Part shown: one piece after another, positions 51,741 through 64,000 of the stretch
Position numbering within the stretch: the stretch's first letter is position 1
Layout: the number at the start of each line of letters is the position of its first letter
Assembly: GCF_964340395.1 (NCBI RefSeq)
Contig: NC_135550.1
Location: 15,790,484-15,854,483, forward strand
DNA length: 64,000 bases
Source: Glandiceps talaboti
Taxonomy: Eukaryota; Hemichordata; Enteropneusta; Spengelidae
Direction: 5' to 3'
Made by a program: the position numbers and the translations under genes
The notes under the pieces: generated by a model
Databases searched by the model: none
What the model saw: the letters and a program-made list of their open reading frames with translations, nothing else
What the model was told of the DNA's origin: nothing

Positions 51741-53092
51741 CGTTTCAAAAGGGTGAATAATCAGTGGATTCCACCGGGTATGCTACAGCCGCCGTCGATA
51801 AAATGGAGACTGAATAAACACAAAAAACCTCTGCAGTTCGCCAAATCATCAGATTTCCATGAGATATTGACTCGCCTCGGACAGTGTTGATGCCGTGACT
51901 AATTACTGTCTATCAGTTTTGATGTACCAATGAGTGTACAATAAATAAACACCCAGCCTTGATGTTAGACTAAACTGCATGCGATGTACGATCGACAGTC
52001 GACAGTGAACAGTCGATTGCTACCTCATAATCACGTGACAATCGATTGTCAGAGAACCTTCATAATCCATAACCGAGGGCGATCAATTTGTATGACATCG
52101 ATGGAAAACAAAATCACCTTGTCTCATAAGAATCAATTTGATTGAAGAGTTCAATGGAAGAAGATCCTCAAAAATTCAACTCAAAATGTTTACTTATCAA
52201 CTGATCGTTTCTGTTTTACCCTTTATTAGGGTTGCTGTAACTACAGTCACATGGTTTACAATTTCACACGTGGTGACGTGTCCAAAAGCCTTTCTTTAGT
52301 TGCTTCATTGGAAAATTCAATTACAGTAAGCGAGATCTTCACGTTCGAAGATGATAAAGTGTATTCTTGTATTTAATGTAGCATACGTGTCATTTATAAC
52401 ACCTTGTACATCAGTCAGAATATTCAGTCTGAATTTAATGCAACACTTTCAGAAACAGATACGTTACCACATAATGGCCTTAAACGAATGGACAGTGAAC
52501 GCATGGTATAGTGACATTGCACCAAAATCTTCAACCAACGGCAATGGCATCATTAATAATACTAATCTGGCGATGGCATTTTATATAAGAGTAAAAGAAA
52601 TAACCTTAAATGTGAAATGAGTTATTTCCAAATCCAAATATATGTCGGGTCATATTAGATTATATCGCCAAGCCTATGCTTTACAGAAGTCAGTCATTAT
52701 TATCCCCCATAAGTGATTCCCTGTAGACAAATCTGGGTCATACTTTGCCATGTCTAACTCACGAATAAGTGGATTGAACGAGGAATGATAATTATTATCG
52801 TGTTTTGTCGAAACGAAACAAATTACTCGCCAAACGTTAATGAACCGAACACTTGATAGTGTACCCTTGTAACATTATGTAATGATGTATTAATCGCACG
52901 AAACCAATATAAATATCGTTGCATTATCCCTACCCTGTTGATGAACCAGAAGATTACGTGTGTCACAATGTAGAGGCAAATGTTTTACGAAAACATTAGT
53001 GAAGTTAAACGTAAACGATTTCTGCGTTCGTCACTGATTTAATTTACTATAATTGCAATTCTTTTTACTTTTCCGTATCAGCAGGCATGTAA

Positions 53093-53125
53093 TGACGTCA
53101 AAAATACTTCGCCGTCTATATAACT
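53093..53125 (+). promoter_or_regulatory. CRE plus TATA-box arrangement
   Basis: A perfect palindromic CRE, TGACGTCA (53093-53100), is followed about 17 bp later by TCTATATAACTGC, a good TATA box at promoter-like spacing. Downstream on the plus strand a short frame (ATGGAGGTTGCTGGGCAG) abuts GTGTAA, a possible splice donor, near 53237-53260. No gene is recognised, so this may be chance. Confidence 0.25.
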
Positions 53126-56100
53126 GCTAAAGTCAAACACAGATTTCAGAGTAGTCGTCAATTGAAATATATTATTTCCATATGCACGTACAGTGGAGAG
53201 ATAGATTTAAAGAGCGTCCTCTCTGTTGCAATAGTCAATGGAGGTTGCTGGGCAGGTGTAAACATGTTTTATAATGTTAGTTGTATATTGGTTCTCATGT
53301 GTTAAAGGTTTTGGATGTGAATAAAGGCACTGGTCAGCATTTTATTACCTCTTTAATCCTTTGCTTCAAGAATACGATAAATTGTAATAAATGCAAAAAT
53401 GGCTTCCTCGCTGTTTCAATATTTAGCAAAACGAGTCTGGGCAGGAAGCCGACGTAATATCTGGGTTGTAATTTGCGTTGGTTTAGCATGCTAATAAAGG
53501 CGTTTTCACAGGAATTTTATGACCAGCATATACTTGAGTTACAATGATTATGTTTATTGAAGTATATATAGGATCTAGTCACGATATATAAAAGAGTGGC
53601 TAAGCTCAATGTATTACCTGAGCCACTAACATTTTATCTAGTAAATAATCACTGTGATACATGCCAGTATGTTAATTAATCCGAAGAATGAAAACAACTG
53701 AATGTTCCTCAGTGGCCATATAAAAAAGGAAATAAATCAAACTCTAATCAACTGAAAATTGTGCTGTATGAAAGCATTCCCAGGTCATTTAAAAAATACT
53801 TACATATAATAACTGCAATTTGATCAGGACATAATCATGTACGACGTTTCGACTAAAGGTGACCCCCAGTTGTTCTTTGAGCGAGGAGCTTAAAATGAGG
53901 GATTGACATTATTTAGATAAAAAACGTGATAAAATATTGGCAAAATTAATAGTCGTACATCCAGAACATCTGCTCGCTCAATACATACGGTGTATAAAAT
54001 TGAAAATCTATAATCCATCTTTGGAAAACTAGTCAATGTAGGTTTGTGATGAAATTTATTCTTCAACGTTATTTATGAGGTTGTATCAGTAGAATTATAG
54101 CATATATGTGAATAATGGAGGTGTCAAACTGAAACATGATATGATATGTCAGCAACAAATAAGTGAACGTTTGACAAAGTGTTTCAGAAATACGATATGG
54201 AATTATTAAATTTATATATGTCATTTTATTTTTTCTGCTCGAGGAAGACATATGGTGATCTCTGCAGGAGTTTTGTATTACGACGATATGGTATTTATTG
54301 TAGTTGCTTAGAGCATCTGTTATAGTCGAAACACTATCAACATTTTTATTTTGAATTTCACATAGCTCGTTCAAAAACCTACTTGGAAAACGACTCGCTA
54401 CAATTTATGTATACCAATCCACATGTTAAGTAGATCATGTACATTACCAAAGGTAAATGCTATACACGTAAATTGTCGCACCTAAAATCTTCAGAAATAT
54501 TCTTTTCAAATCAAAAACAAGAAATCATGACAAAAGTGTCTACTCTTAGAAATAACCACTATACTTTCCTAGTTAATGTCTCTGTAATCTATTATTGTCA
54601 GTCTCTCCAACTGTAGTATTGCCTTATATCTCGACTTTTCAAAGAAAACGCAAGTGCAACGTTTTGTCTACAAACATGTACATGTACTTGATGGAACTGA
54701 CCCAATCACCATATATTTTACAACCATAGTCGTGTACTACTTTTTAAATATTCATCACGAACAAAAACGCCGGGGGACATATGATCACTGCTAAACAGGT
54801 GTGCATTTGCATTTACAAGTTGCAGCTACACATAGAGAAGGTGGTCGAATGTCGAATGTCGAATATTGACTTTTTGTTTTCATGAATGGAAAGTGCTCGA
54901 GGGTGGCATATCATTTCAAATCGTGTGTCAAATACGGTTTTGGATTTTATATTAAATCTCTGACGTCCAAAATAATCATGAATATTGTTTCAGGCATGTG
55001 GCCAAGATTAACAAGTTACATCTAAAGGATAGAATTAAACAGGCGTTAAGAAAACATATTCCCTAATACATTTATTGCATTATATTACATACTGTATGGC
55101 TTTTCTTATGATAGGTAATGACTGCTGATCTTGTGGTTATTGTTTTCATGGCAGTAGAATGCGAAAATATTACAGTGTCTTGCGAAAGTTCCAATTTAAT
55201 TTATGGCAAAGTTTATTTATCGCCGTACATTGCCCATGGGCAATAAAATTGGCTCGAACATTATCCCGGATGTCCATACGTGAAACATTGTAATAACCAT
55301 TTGCATATTTAGCTATAGTATAAATTATTTAAAAAAAGAAGACATTGCCAGCAGTGGTTAGAGATTTATTATTAAATACCCAAAATGTAGTCCTTTGTTA
55401 CATCTACCGGCTTTAAATAGTGCCCGTGGCTATTTTACATTTTGTTACAACAGTAAGAGTAATAAGTACCTGTCTTGTCATGTTACAGTATGACTTTTAA
55501 TTATGGAGAGCCAGACACGACAACTTTAAACCGCTGTTTAATCTTTATCGATGCAAATGTATCATGGTGCTTGAAGTATTTGACGTTTCCGTGCTTCGTG
55601 TTCGCAGCAAATACCCTGCAGTGTACAGGAAGAGATTAATCGTTGGCTATTATCACCCTGATTGATGTACCTGTCAGAGTGTCGGGAAATGATGTCCTTC
55701 TTTGACAACTAGTTTACGACAACGTTGTAATGGCACATTGCAAATATTTGGACTAGGTTGTCAACATTAGACTTCGCACATCGTTCACTGCAGGCTACTC
55801 ACACTGTCTCAATGATACCCTTGTACGCGTCAGCGACTCTGAGGCATCACTACATGTAAAATAGTGCATTGGAACTGGAATTCATACAACTGATTTCACA
55901 AGCTCATCGGAATGGACACTCGTTAGCCCACACCTTTAACTGCTTAAAGTCAGGAATTATCACATTGCGGTACGCGGTGAAGACAGACAGTTACAAGTAA
56001 TTAAATAAAACGATAACAATCAACAGCTTCTGATATCCAAAGGGTCTATAAAGCCCAATGATATCTGGTGAAATTATTACAAGGTATTAATATAATAATG

Positions 56101-57865
56101 AACATTCAAGGCTGTCTTATCACGTGCAATTCTTTGGGACAGTCCATGAGCAATATATCATAATATAATCAAAGCATTTTTATGATTGTGCCTTTCATTA
56201 TGTTGTAAAGTTAGTTTGCGAACAAATGCTACATATACCTAACCAACTCACAACGTTAACATTACAGTTTATTAATTGGTTATTCCTAGATTGAATCATA
56301 TGTGGTGGAGCCTTTCATCAATTTATGCAGATTGTGCAAGAGCGATATTTCTATTTTATATACATATAATTTTCCAATATCGTGTGACCAAAGAAATTAA
56401 GAGTGACATAAGGGGCCTTGTAACAACAAATTGACAAAAGTGTAGTGGCTTACCGTTTGGAAACGAGCATTTTCCGGCCGAGTGAAGAAAAATGTTGGGG
56501 AAGAATATAATTATAGCTTTTAAATTTATGGAATATCGAGAATAACCATAGTGAATTGGAATGTTTTAACTCATATTTCGAGCACCAAAAATAATGTACA
56601 AGTGGGTTGTCGTGACGTATGTATATAATACCGAGGACAGTAATTTTGCCAGTGAATGGTGCAATATGTCATGCAGAGCTACAGTGCAGAATTGCCATAA
56701 AAAAGTCGTCCATTACCATTTCTGGCCATTTCTTTTGAAGACTACAAGCAGCATCCACCATATTTGAATCGTCGTAAGACTGTCTAATTCAGACAAATAT
56801 CATAAGATTGGTAGTTAAGGCAGATTTGTGCATAAACGAGACAATAGTGAATTAAAGTGATGTTTTTAATTTTTTTTCAAGTTTTTTATACAGCATGATT
56901 CCTTATCTCTGGAAGTTGCACACACAGTCGTTGAGATGGCAGGCCGAACGGTTAACACACAACTGCTACGTTTGTACATGTACACTGCCCTGGCGTTTTC
57001 TGATAAGGTTATATAATCGTAATTTAACTATATACGGAGCATCTTTTAAGATTAAACGAGTAAAACCTATGGTAAATTATATTGCTATTCACTCATGGAA
57101 ACTTGTGTTTCATATCAGACCAAATAAGGATACTTCTCTTAGCATCTATACATGCAGGTATCGATGTGTGGGGGCATGACGTCTTGCCTCAAAGTTCAAT
57201 GACTGTCTCCAAACCTTTCTCCTTCTACTTTAAACGATTGATAGGCTTGGTAGAGTTTCTACGATTAATATTCAATATTGATTGTTATGTACGAGTACTC
57301 CTTTGAACATCGAGGACTGTACATTAAATTGGTATCCATCTAGTAGACCTACTCAGTCAAGCACACATACGTATGTAGTCATCTATTAGCACCTCTCAGG
57401 CAAGCATACATACTATATACCTATGGTATGAGTATTTATAGCTGTAGCAATGAAATCAATCACAAGTGAATGCTTTTTATTCTGATTTCATTCAGTTACG
57501 CATACGGTAGTGTGCTTCTAAAGGATTCAGTATTAAAGTATTCGCTCTCAAAACTACTTTGAAGTATTTGAGATTATAATCTACAAAAAAAGAAACAGTT
57601 TAAAAATATCGAGCGAGTCGTGATATTAACCTTAATCTCTCGCTAGTCAAAGTCGTTTGGAAACGTCGATATGAAGGTGTATTAATCAATCTCTTTTTAG
57701 ATCTGAGATTAATGTATACAAATAGCGAACATGTGTTACTTGTCATCTACTTGCACATAGGCCAATACTTTGTATTTGAATGAAATATTTAAACTCATTC
57801 GGATAAACTAGGTTACGGATATAGTTCTTTGAACAAGGAAATGTTGAATTGCAATATGTAATGCA

Positions 57866-57905
57866 ATAAATAAATAAATAAATAACTAAATAAATGAATG
57901 AACAA
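57866..57905. repeat. Short (AAAT)n array
   Basis: About 8-10 imperfect AAAT units ending in GAATGAAC. Confidence 0.9.
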
Positions 57906-60900
57906 ATAATGATTTAACAAATTACTGGCAAACATGATACATAGGGTGATATTGTTCCTTAATTTGAACTAAGAATGGTGTTGAATTTTCTTGAACAAAG
58001 AAGAAACGGTTTAAACAGCTGATATTATGTTAGAATAAGCGAATTGTATGTTTAAAATATATAGTTACCATTAACTATTCATAAAATGAATGCCATATGC
58101 TTTACAAAAACACATAATTATAGTATTTTTCAACTTTTTAAAAACCTATATGACAAGAATGGACGTGAACGTTGTTCCAATATGTCCTACGGCTATGATA
58201 AAATTCTACTATTAAGCTAAATGCGTTCTTAAGTATCACTCTCAGAGTATATCTGTCTTAAATGCCAAAATTCATATAATATGATATGATAACTTGTCTC
58301 TGTTCATAATTTTGTTTGGGAAAACATACTGAGACTTCTTTTTGATAACATATGCACACGGTTCCTTAAGTAAATATTTTGTTACACCATGACAAGGATA
58401 TCGATTGTGGAATGATTGTAAACATACAGTGTGTATTGTTGAAAGAACACGTAAGGTTGGTCGTCCAGTGTTTATCCAATCGTTATTGCACTAATATTCA
58501 CTAATGTGAACTTCGTTAGTATTACATTAATGCATTGACATCACAATGAACTCCTCATATTAAACTTTGCATGCTTGAACGCACTATAAAATCCCATTCA
58601 AAATGACATGGCATGACATGACATGACATTGATTTGGTAGCTGAACAAAAGAGGAGAAATCCTTTGCTTCATAGTTACGCTCTTACCTGTAGCATATTAC
58701 AGTCACAGTAATCCAATAAAGACAAAGGAATTATATAAGACCATGACTAGTTGTAACAAAGATATCGCAATAAGTCTGTGTTAAGCATGTATTGAGTATT
58801 GTGTTCATTACTTTAATAGTTTGATGAAGCTGTACTACATTTAAAGGCGCAGACCACTCTATTTAAAGTGCATCTATTCAATACAGCAAGATTGTATGGG
58901 AAGGAAGTTAACATTCAGGAAATTATCGAATTTCACAAGTATGGTAAACAATCAGCAGGTTACTTTAAATACCATTCTAGTCACTATAAATCTTATTTAG
59001 CGTGAGAAACATGTGCATTAAGTTTTACGACCACACAGCTTTGTTGAATGATATGCAAAGCAATAAAATAATACTGCATCCGACACAGAATTCTTTAGTA
59101 CATTGATTCGATACAAGGACAATGTTAATAGCCTAAAGGTAAAATAACAATTAGGAATAAAGCTAAAGTTCCGATGTTTGAATTGAAGGTTGTTGAATGT
59201 TGACTATGTGGCTCGTTTATAAGGTTGGATAGCTATAACCGTAAACTCGTGATTATTATGTGAGCGAACACAAATGATTTAAAAGTAAAGTATATTATCT
59301 ACACTGCTGTTATACTGGTCAATATGACAATCATGGTTAGCGTTGGAAAACTTATCCCATTTCCCATTCAGTATATATATATGTCCACGTGTACAATTTT
59401 TCTTGCATGCACGGATTTCAGACTTTTCGTACAACTTACTATGTCATGAATTTGTAATTACTGTGTTTGAGTTCAGACATGACGCTGTTTAAACATGTGG
59501 TCAAACACCCGATTAGAGAAATGACTATATTTTGTGGCAATAGCTCACATGGGTACACTAATATTGTATGTCTAGAGATGTCATTCAAGTTAAAGTTTAG
59601 TGTCCTTTGTTTCATTTCCTTGACGCTCATAACTATGTATTGTTATCTTAGGAAGCTCCTATACGTGACTTAATGTTATTCAATTATTGTAATGACCACA
59701 GCATCGCAGATTTGAGACTTGGGTTTTGACCGCGGAGCTGGGAACACCTGTCTCTCCTAGCTCTGGGATTTAATAAAAGTCTACGTTCCAGTCATAGTTC
59801 ATACGTTATATATCGTCTCATATGTAGTTTATCCTTTTAATACAATATTTGCTGATTTTAAGTTTCGATAAATACATGTAACTATGTTGGAAAGCTCTCG
59901 CTCAATTGAGTAGTGACGTGTGTCAGATAATAGAATGGGTGGTCAAGAAAGATTTACTAAGCATGATGAACAATACGCCATTGGAGATTTTTTATCTAGA
60001 TTGAATGGATGTGGTCTTATAGCGTATGGAATAATGCGGTCTGAATTGGATTTTATCATATTGTTGAATATGTATATGTATTAAACAAAGCCGTGTCGTG
60101 TCTACGGTGAACTGGTACTTTGTTAACTTACAAAACCCCACAAAATTGTCGTGCGTCTATATTAAACCACTATTCACGAGAGTTGTGCCATCTGTGAAAG
60201 TAGCAGCGCTCCTGTAGCTGATCTTAGTGAACTAACAGTATCATTGATATTATAGTATATATTATATTAACGTGTGTGTGTCAGAAATAGCTGCCAACTG
60301 TAATCATCTAAGTGACAGCTCATAAGGTGAGTCACGAAAGTGTTGTGATATGTCACGGAACAGGTTTTCAGATTTAATTGAATGATATAATTGAAATATT
60401 AAATTTCGAATGACACTTTCAGGATGTGGTTTCTATTGTTTGAGCATACAAATAAAAAGTAATGAGTCTATACTGTTTGGTATTGAACTTGGAGCATGTA
60501 CCGTAGTATGTTATTGGAGCGTGTGTCTTATATCAAAATACTGTCATGATGCGGTGTACATGTGCGGGTTTTAAAGAAACTACATTCGCTGTAATTTCAG
60601 TACTTTTTTTTTTAGAAAGATCACATTCAACAACAATTTCAACGACATTATTAAAAATACCAATAATTTTGTCATTTTAACTAGACGTACGTTTTATTCA
60701 GAAGTAGTACTTACATGTTGAAATCGTGAAAGTGTTTGGGTGTGGCACCAAAAATCAATTTAATTGGATTAATTGCACCATATACATGTATGTGTGCAGC
60801 TACAAAAAAATAATATGTTTATCAACAGGCGATTCAATACTATTCAGTTTCTACTATATTACGAGTAAGTCATCATATCTAACAAAACGGTAACTTTATT

Positions 60901-61122
60901 AAAAAAAACCGCAGCAAGTGCAGTTTTATAGTTTGCATTGGAGCTACTAGTTTATTGATTGTACAGAACCGTACAGTATTGTATGATGCACACAATTGTC
61001 TTTTTTGTTATTTTTACCTTCAGGAAGAAGACTGAGTCAATAATTAAATATTTGTACATCTGAGTTTGATTTTAATAGTAATGTTGTAACCCGAATGTGA
61101 TATGTGTAATGAGCATTGATTT

Positions 61123-61374
61123 CTACATGACGATGATTGGCAGGCAGAGAAACAAAAACACTGTTAAGGCAAAATTAAAAAAAAAAATGTGTTTTTCCGA
61201 TAACTCGAACGATCCTTGTGTAAATCGCCGACCCCGAACACAAAAGGGATAGAGATTCTGTGTCTTCTTGACCTTCATGTACGTTGGTTTGCCTTTCCCT
61301 AGTGATGTCTGTATATATTTCATCCAAGTATTACAGAAAGGGTATTCTGACCGATATTTCGTTTGTTGAGCCAT
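61123..61374 (-). CDS. Unassigned 83-codon open frame
   Basis: Open from MAQQTKYRSEYPFCNTWMKY through KGKPTYMKVKKTQNLYPFC and RGRRFTQGSFELSEKH, then a hydrophobic FFFNFALTVFLFLCLPIIVM end that reads through an A/T-rich homopolymer. The first 60 residues have a varied, protein-like composition with Cys and basic/aromatic residues. The hydrophobic end comes from a poly(T)-rich stretch and is probably not coding. I recognise no family. It may be an exon or a transposon fragment, or chance. Confidence 0.2.
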   Translation of the reverse strand: MAQQTKYRSEYPFCNTWMKYIQTSLGKGKPTYMKVKKTQNLYPFCVRGRRFTQGSFELSEKHIFFFNFALTVFLFLCLPIIVM

Positions 61375-61401
61375 TTTTCAAAATTTAAAAAACAAAAAAA
61401 G

Positions 61402-61428
61402 GAAAAATAAAATAAAATAAAATAAAAT
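61402..61428. repeat. Short (AAAAT)n array
   Basis: About five AAAAT units. Confidence 0.9.
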
Positions 61429-63506
61429 GCCGACCTAACAACCCTATCTTCTGAGGCCAAATGGTGAGAAACACATAATTATATTTTTCGTCCAATTAAA
61501 AACAGAATGAGAACAACAACTAGGGGGCCAGCATTCTTTTTTCACGAATGCAAAACATCTGTTACATGTGTTTGTATTTAGAAAGTCGGACTTTTATTAG
61601 AAACACTTTAACGTCATGGAGGTGATATCGATTTTCTGTCATTAGGTACTGTCACCTACCAGTATTTTTGCAATGTGTTGATTAAGACCACATATTGCTC
61701 TGAAAATTACAAGTATGTGTACGCTATTTAAATGTGTTAACAGGGATATGGGGAAAATGCAAATGTATAGTACGGTAAAACATATTCACACGTAAGTTAT
61801 TACGTTTGAGGTTTTGATAAACGTTAGAACGCGTACCCCTACGGGAGCAATTATCGTGCAGGCGTACAAGTAATGACGCGTACACAATTGTGTTTAGTTA
61901 TGCGTTCTAAACACAAACGTGAAAACCAGTGGAACGTGAACGTGTGCGTTGACATATTCTGTCCAGAAGGCCAGACACATGTCTTTGTTTTCTAAATTTG
62001 TCGGTAAGTTTTTGCCATTTTTCCTGCAACTACCCAAACCAAAAACTGAACAATTAGTTTAAAGTTATGCTTCCGAACTCTGATATAAAAATACGACTTT
62101 TAATAGAAGAAAATGACAAAACCTCATTACGTATTTACAGTTACGTGTAGAACGTCATTTTGACGTAGCGTCGCTTGATACAGAAAGCCCGAGTTGCTTC
62201 GAATCACGTGACTATGACGCTCCACGTATAGAACACATGCAAATACGCGCATCTAAACCTCTCTATTTTCATTGAAGCAGACGTATTATTTAAGCTTCAA
62301 GCTTATAAATCTCAATGGATTTTTTTTAAACTTATTTTTTATATCGGCATAATTTGAACGTAATTATGTTTGCATGTAATATTGAACGAACCTTAATTGG
62401 AATAAAGTTGAAAAGGTGAAACTTGGGGTTATGGTGATGACGTAATTATCTATGACGGTGTTGTACTAATCAAGGTAATTATTGTGTCAACATATCTTCA
62501 AGTGTTGTTCCAGATCTCAATATTGGTCTTGGTGTTCCACCCGCTTCTTACAGAAATCACTGTGTGTAGTCATCAATGTTCACTCTGTTCGTATATCATA
62601 GGATGCGAATTATTGGCGAGGGATGCAGCCTGGAAATACAATGTGCCACCAACGTAGTATTCAAACACCTAAGTGTTATATGTTCAAGCGTGCCCTATTT
62701 ACGTCAATGGATTCGTGAGTGCCGTAAAATCAAAGCGATTTATCAACTCCCTTTCTAAATGTGTCCACATTTCATATTTGTTGCCCAAGGCATGTGGTGA
62801 CACTAGTGGTGTGAGCTGTAATTAGCTACAAATATAATATTTACTGGTTTTATGTACCACTGCAGCTGGTAACAGGCATAACATAACGGAGGTGCAACCA
62901 TTAATCGTTGTATTCAAAAACACAGTCAGTTTTAGAAAAACAATATCATTAAATTATATTAATATTATTAGTCATCTATTACAATATCAGTAATGTAAGC
63001 TTTTCTATTCTTAGCTGTAAATGATATCAAATAATTAATGTAATCAAAAGTTTAACGTTCTGACTTCAACTTTGTATCAAGGATTATTTCACCACGCATC
63101 GTGACACATGGACTATGCAAGTTCATTTTATTCAGTACTAACACGCATTTTGAATCTAAATATTTCACCCCCTTCTCGACATTGAGCGTTACATTATGGT
63201 CTATGTGACCTAACTAGTGTATATTTAGCCATTTAATAACACATTAAAAAGTAATATATTTCTAACTTAAGTGATAACGTATACGAGAATTCTGGTATGT
63301 ACGAGTCAGTTTACACGTATGGGATGACACGGAGAGTCAATTGTAGTTACAGATAGGTCACGTTTGATGGTTTCAATCTAACAATGTTATTTTCATATCT
63401 TTTAAACAAAGTCCAAAATGTACTTCAAATGTACCCTGTAACGCCTACTACTTTAAGTCATGCCACGTCTAAAATCATTAAATATACTGGAAAATACTTT
63501 ACTCAC

Positions 63507-63637
63507 CCCATGAAGAGAATCATACCCATTCTCTCTAAATCTATATGTACCTCTTTCCAAGATTCGACAATTAGTCGTTTTTGCTCAGATGTAAAGGCAC
63601 CTGTGTCTTTTCCAGCAGAAGAGTGATGGCAGCCCAT
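63507..63637 (-). CDS. Orphan globin X-like first exon D (alternative exon 1 or relic)
   Basis: ATG followed by MGCHHSSAGKDTGAFTSEQK, then RLIVESWKEVHIDLERMG and MILFM plus GG before donor GTGAGT; 131 bp, phase 2. Trp A12, the DLERMG..LF pattern and the Met-Gly-Cys...Ser acylation signature match exon 1 of gene C closely. The frame is intact and the donor is consensus, so selection appears to have kept it, yet no matching exon 2 or 3 lies in the 11.8 kb before exon 1 of gene C. It may splice over that exon to 36606 as an alternative first exon, or be what is left of a fourth gene. A CRE sits about 200 bp upstream. Confidence 0.82.
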
Positions 63638-64000
63638 GGTGGATATAGGAGTAGTTATTTCTTAGAGATACGTATACAGCGTACGCGTTACAACAATATC
63701 ACAACGAACTGCGAGTGGTACCAGCCTCCCGGCTACTCTAGAACATAATCACCGATTGATGCGAGACTACCGGTGCAGCATAGCGTTCTGACGTACGTCC
63801 GCGGTCGGTTGTTGTTACTCTGTCGCGTGATGTGTTATGTGACGTCAGGATATTAATTGAATGCATCGAAACATTATAACAGTTTTAAATACAAATACTA
63901 GCATCACATGACTGGTGCCCACATATGTATACGCCATACAATTGGGACAAGGCTGCATGAATGCAATTAGGGACATTTACACTTAATGTATTATTCCGCG
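63638..64000 (-). promoter_or_regulatory. Candidate promoter region of orphan exon D
   Basis: The 200 bp upstream of the ATG are locally richer in G+C and CpG than the surroundings (for example ACGTACGTCCGCGGTCGG near 63791 and CTGTCGCGTGATG near 63830). They contain a perfect CRE palindrome TGACGTCA at 63840-63847. No TATA box was found. Beyond about 63850 the sequence returns to AT-rich DNA with no feature. Confidence 0.35.

Larger units (their letters stand above)
51741..63506. other. Region between gene C exon 1 and orphan exon D
   Basis: About 11.8 kb. On the minus strand I searched for an exon 2 (HPET...FG, EHGLRFM, LGRRH) and an exon 3 (VFG.QFI, LFRYIAFMMK) and saw neither. A CRE-plus-TATA arrangement (53093-53125), short (AAAT)n and (AAAAT)n arrays (57866-57905, 61402-61428) and an unassigned 83-codon frame (61123-61374) are the only items of note. 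The rest is unremarkable AT-rich DNA. Confidence 0.55.

Noticed and set aside
51741-63506. Exons 2 and 3 for orphan exon D
   Set aside because: Looked for the EHGLRFM, HPET, LGRRH and LFRYIAF signatures on the minus strand by eye and found none; a computed search is still needed.

Overview
This window is AT-rich animal genomic DNA. Spliced genes, introns of several kilobases, abundant dinucleotide and tetranucleotide microsatellites, non-LTR retroelement tails and hairpin MITEs all point to a eukaryote, most likely a marine invertebrate (a lophotrochozoan or an invertebrate deuterostome). I cannot narrow the taxon further from sequence alone. There is no bacterial, viral or CRISPR content.

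The only convincing protein-coding genes form a head-to-tail tandem cluster of globins, all on the minus strand. Their architecture is exon 1 (N-terminus plus A and B helices), a phase-2 intron at the classical B12.2 position, exon 2 (C to F helices with distal His E7 and proximal His F8), a phase-0 intron at the classical G7.0 position, and exon 3 (G and H helices). Read in the direction of transcription the window holds: an orphan first exon D (63507-63637); gene C (exons 51610-51740, 36381-36606, 32907-33053; 167 aa); gene B (22500-22654, 16106-16340, 15065-15286; 203 aa); and gene A (10263-10396, 6949-7177, third exon not in the window). Three of the four N-termini (A, C, D) begin Met-Gly-Cys followed by serines, the dual acylation signature known from membrane-bound globin X. 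Gene B instead starts MGNNPVK, with a basic stretch and a longer C-terminal tail.

Orphan exon D has the same length (131 bp), phase and protein layout as exon 1 of gene C. I see no exon 2 or exon 3 between D and C. It is therefore either an alternative promoter and first exon of gene C or the relic of a broken duplicate.

The remaining DNA is introns and intergenic DNA rich in repeats. It holds hairpin MITEs (1-301, 636-1042, 37426-37615) and the 3' end of an L2/CR1-like LINE with an ATT tail (about 5700-6113), with a second LINE-like tail on the minus strand near 12800. Three loci carry a tandem-repeat plus (AGAC)n element ending in a GCGGAAGG-like motif. In intron 2 of gene C there is a 2.5-kb element with G-run-rich terminal inverted repeats and a TAA target duplication (33771-36308, PIF/Harbinger-like), which contains a fresh 641-bp internal duplication. 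A strong CTCF-type motif lies between genes B and C. Long stretches (for example 17.3-22.4 kb, 38-44 kb and 52-63 kb) show nothing I recognise.
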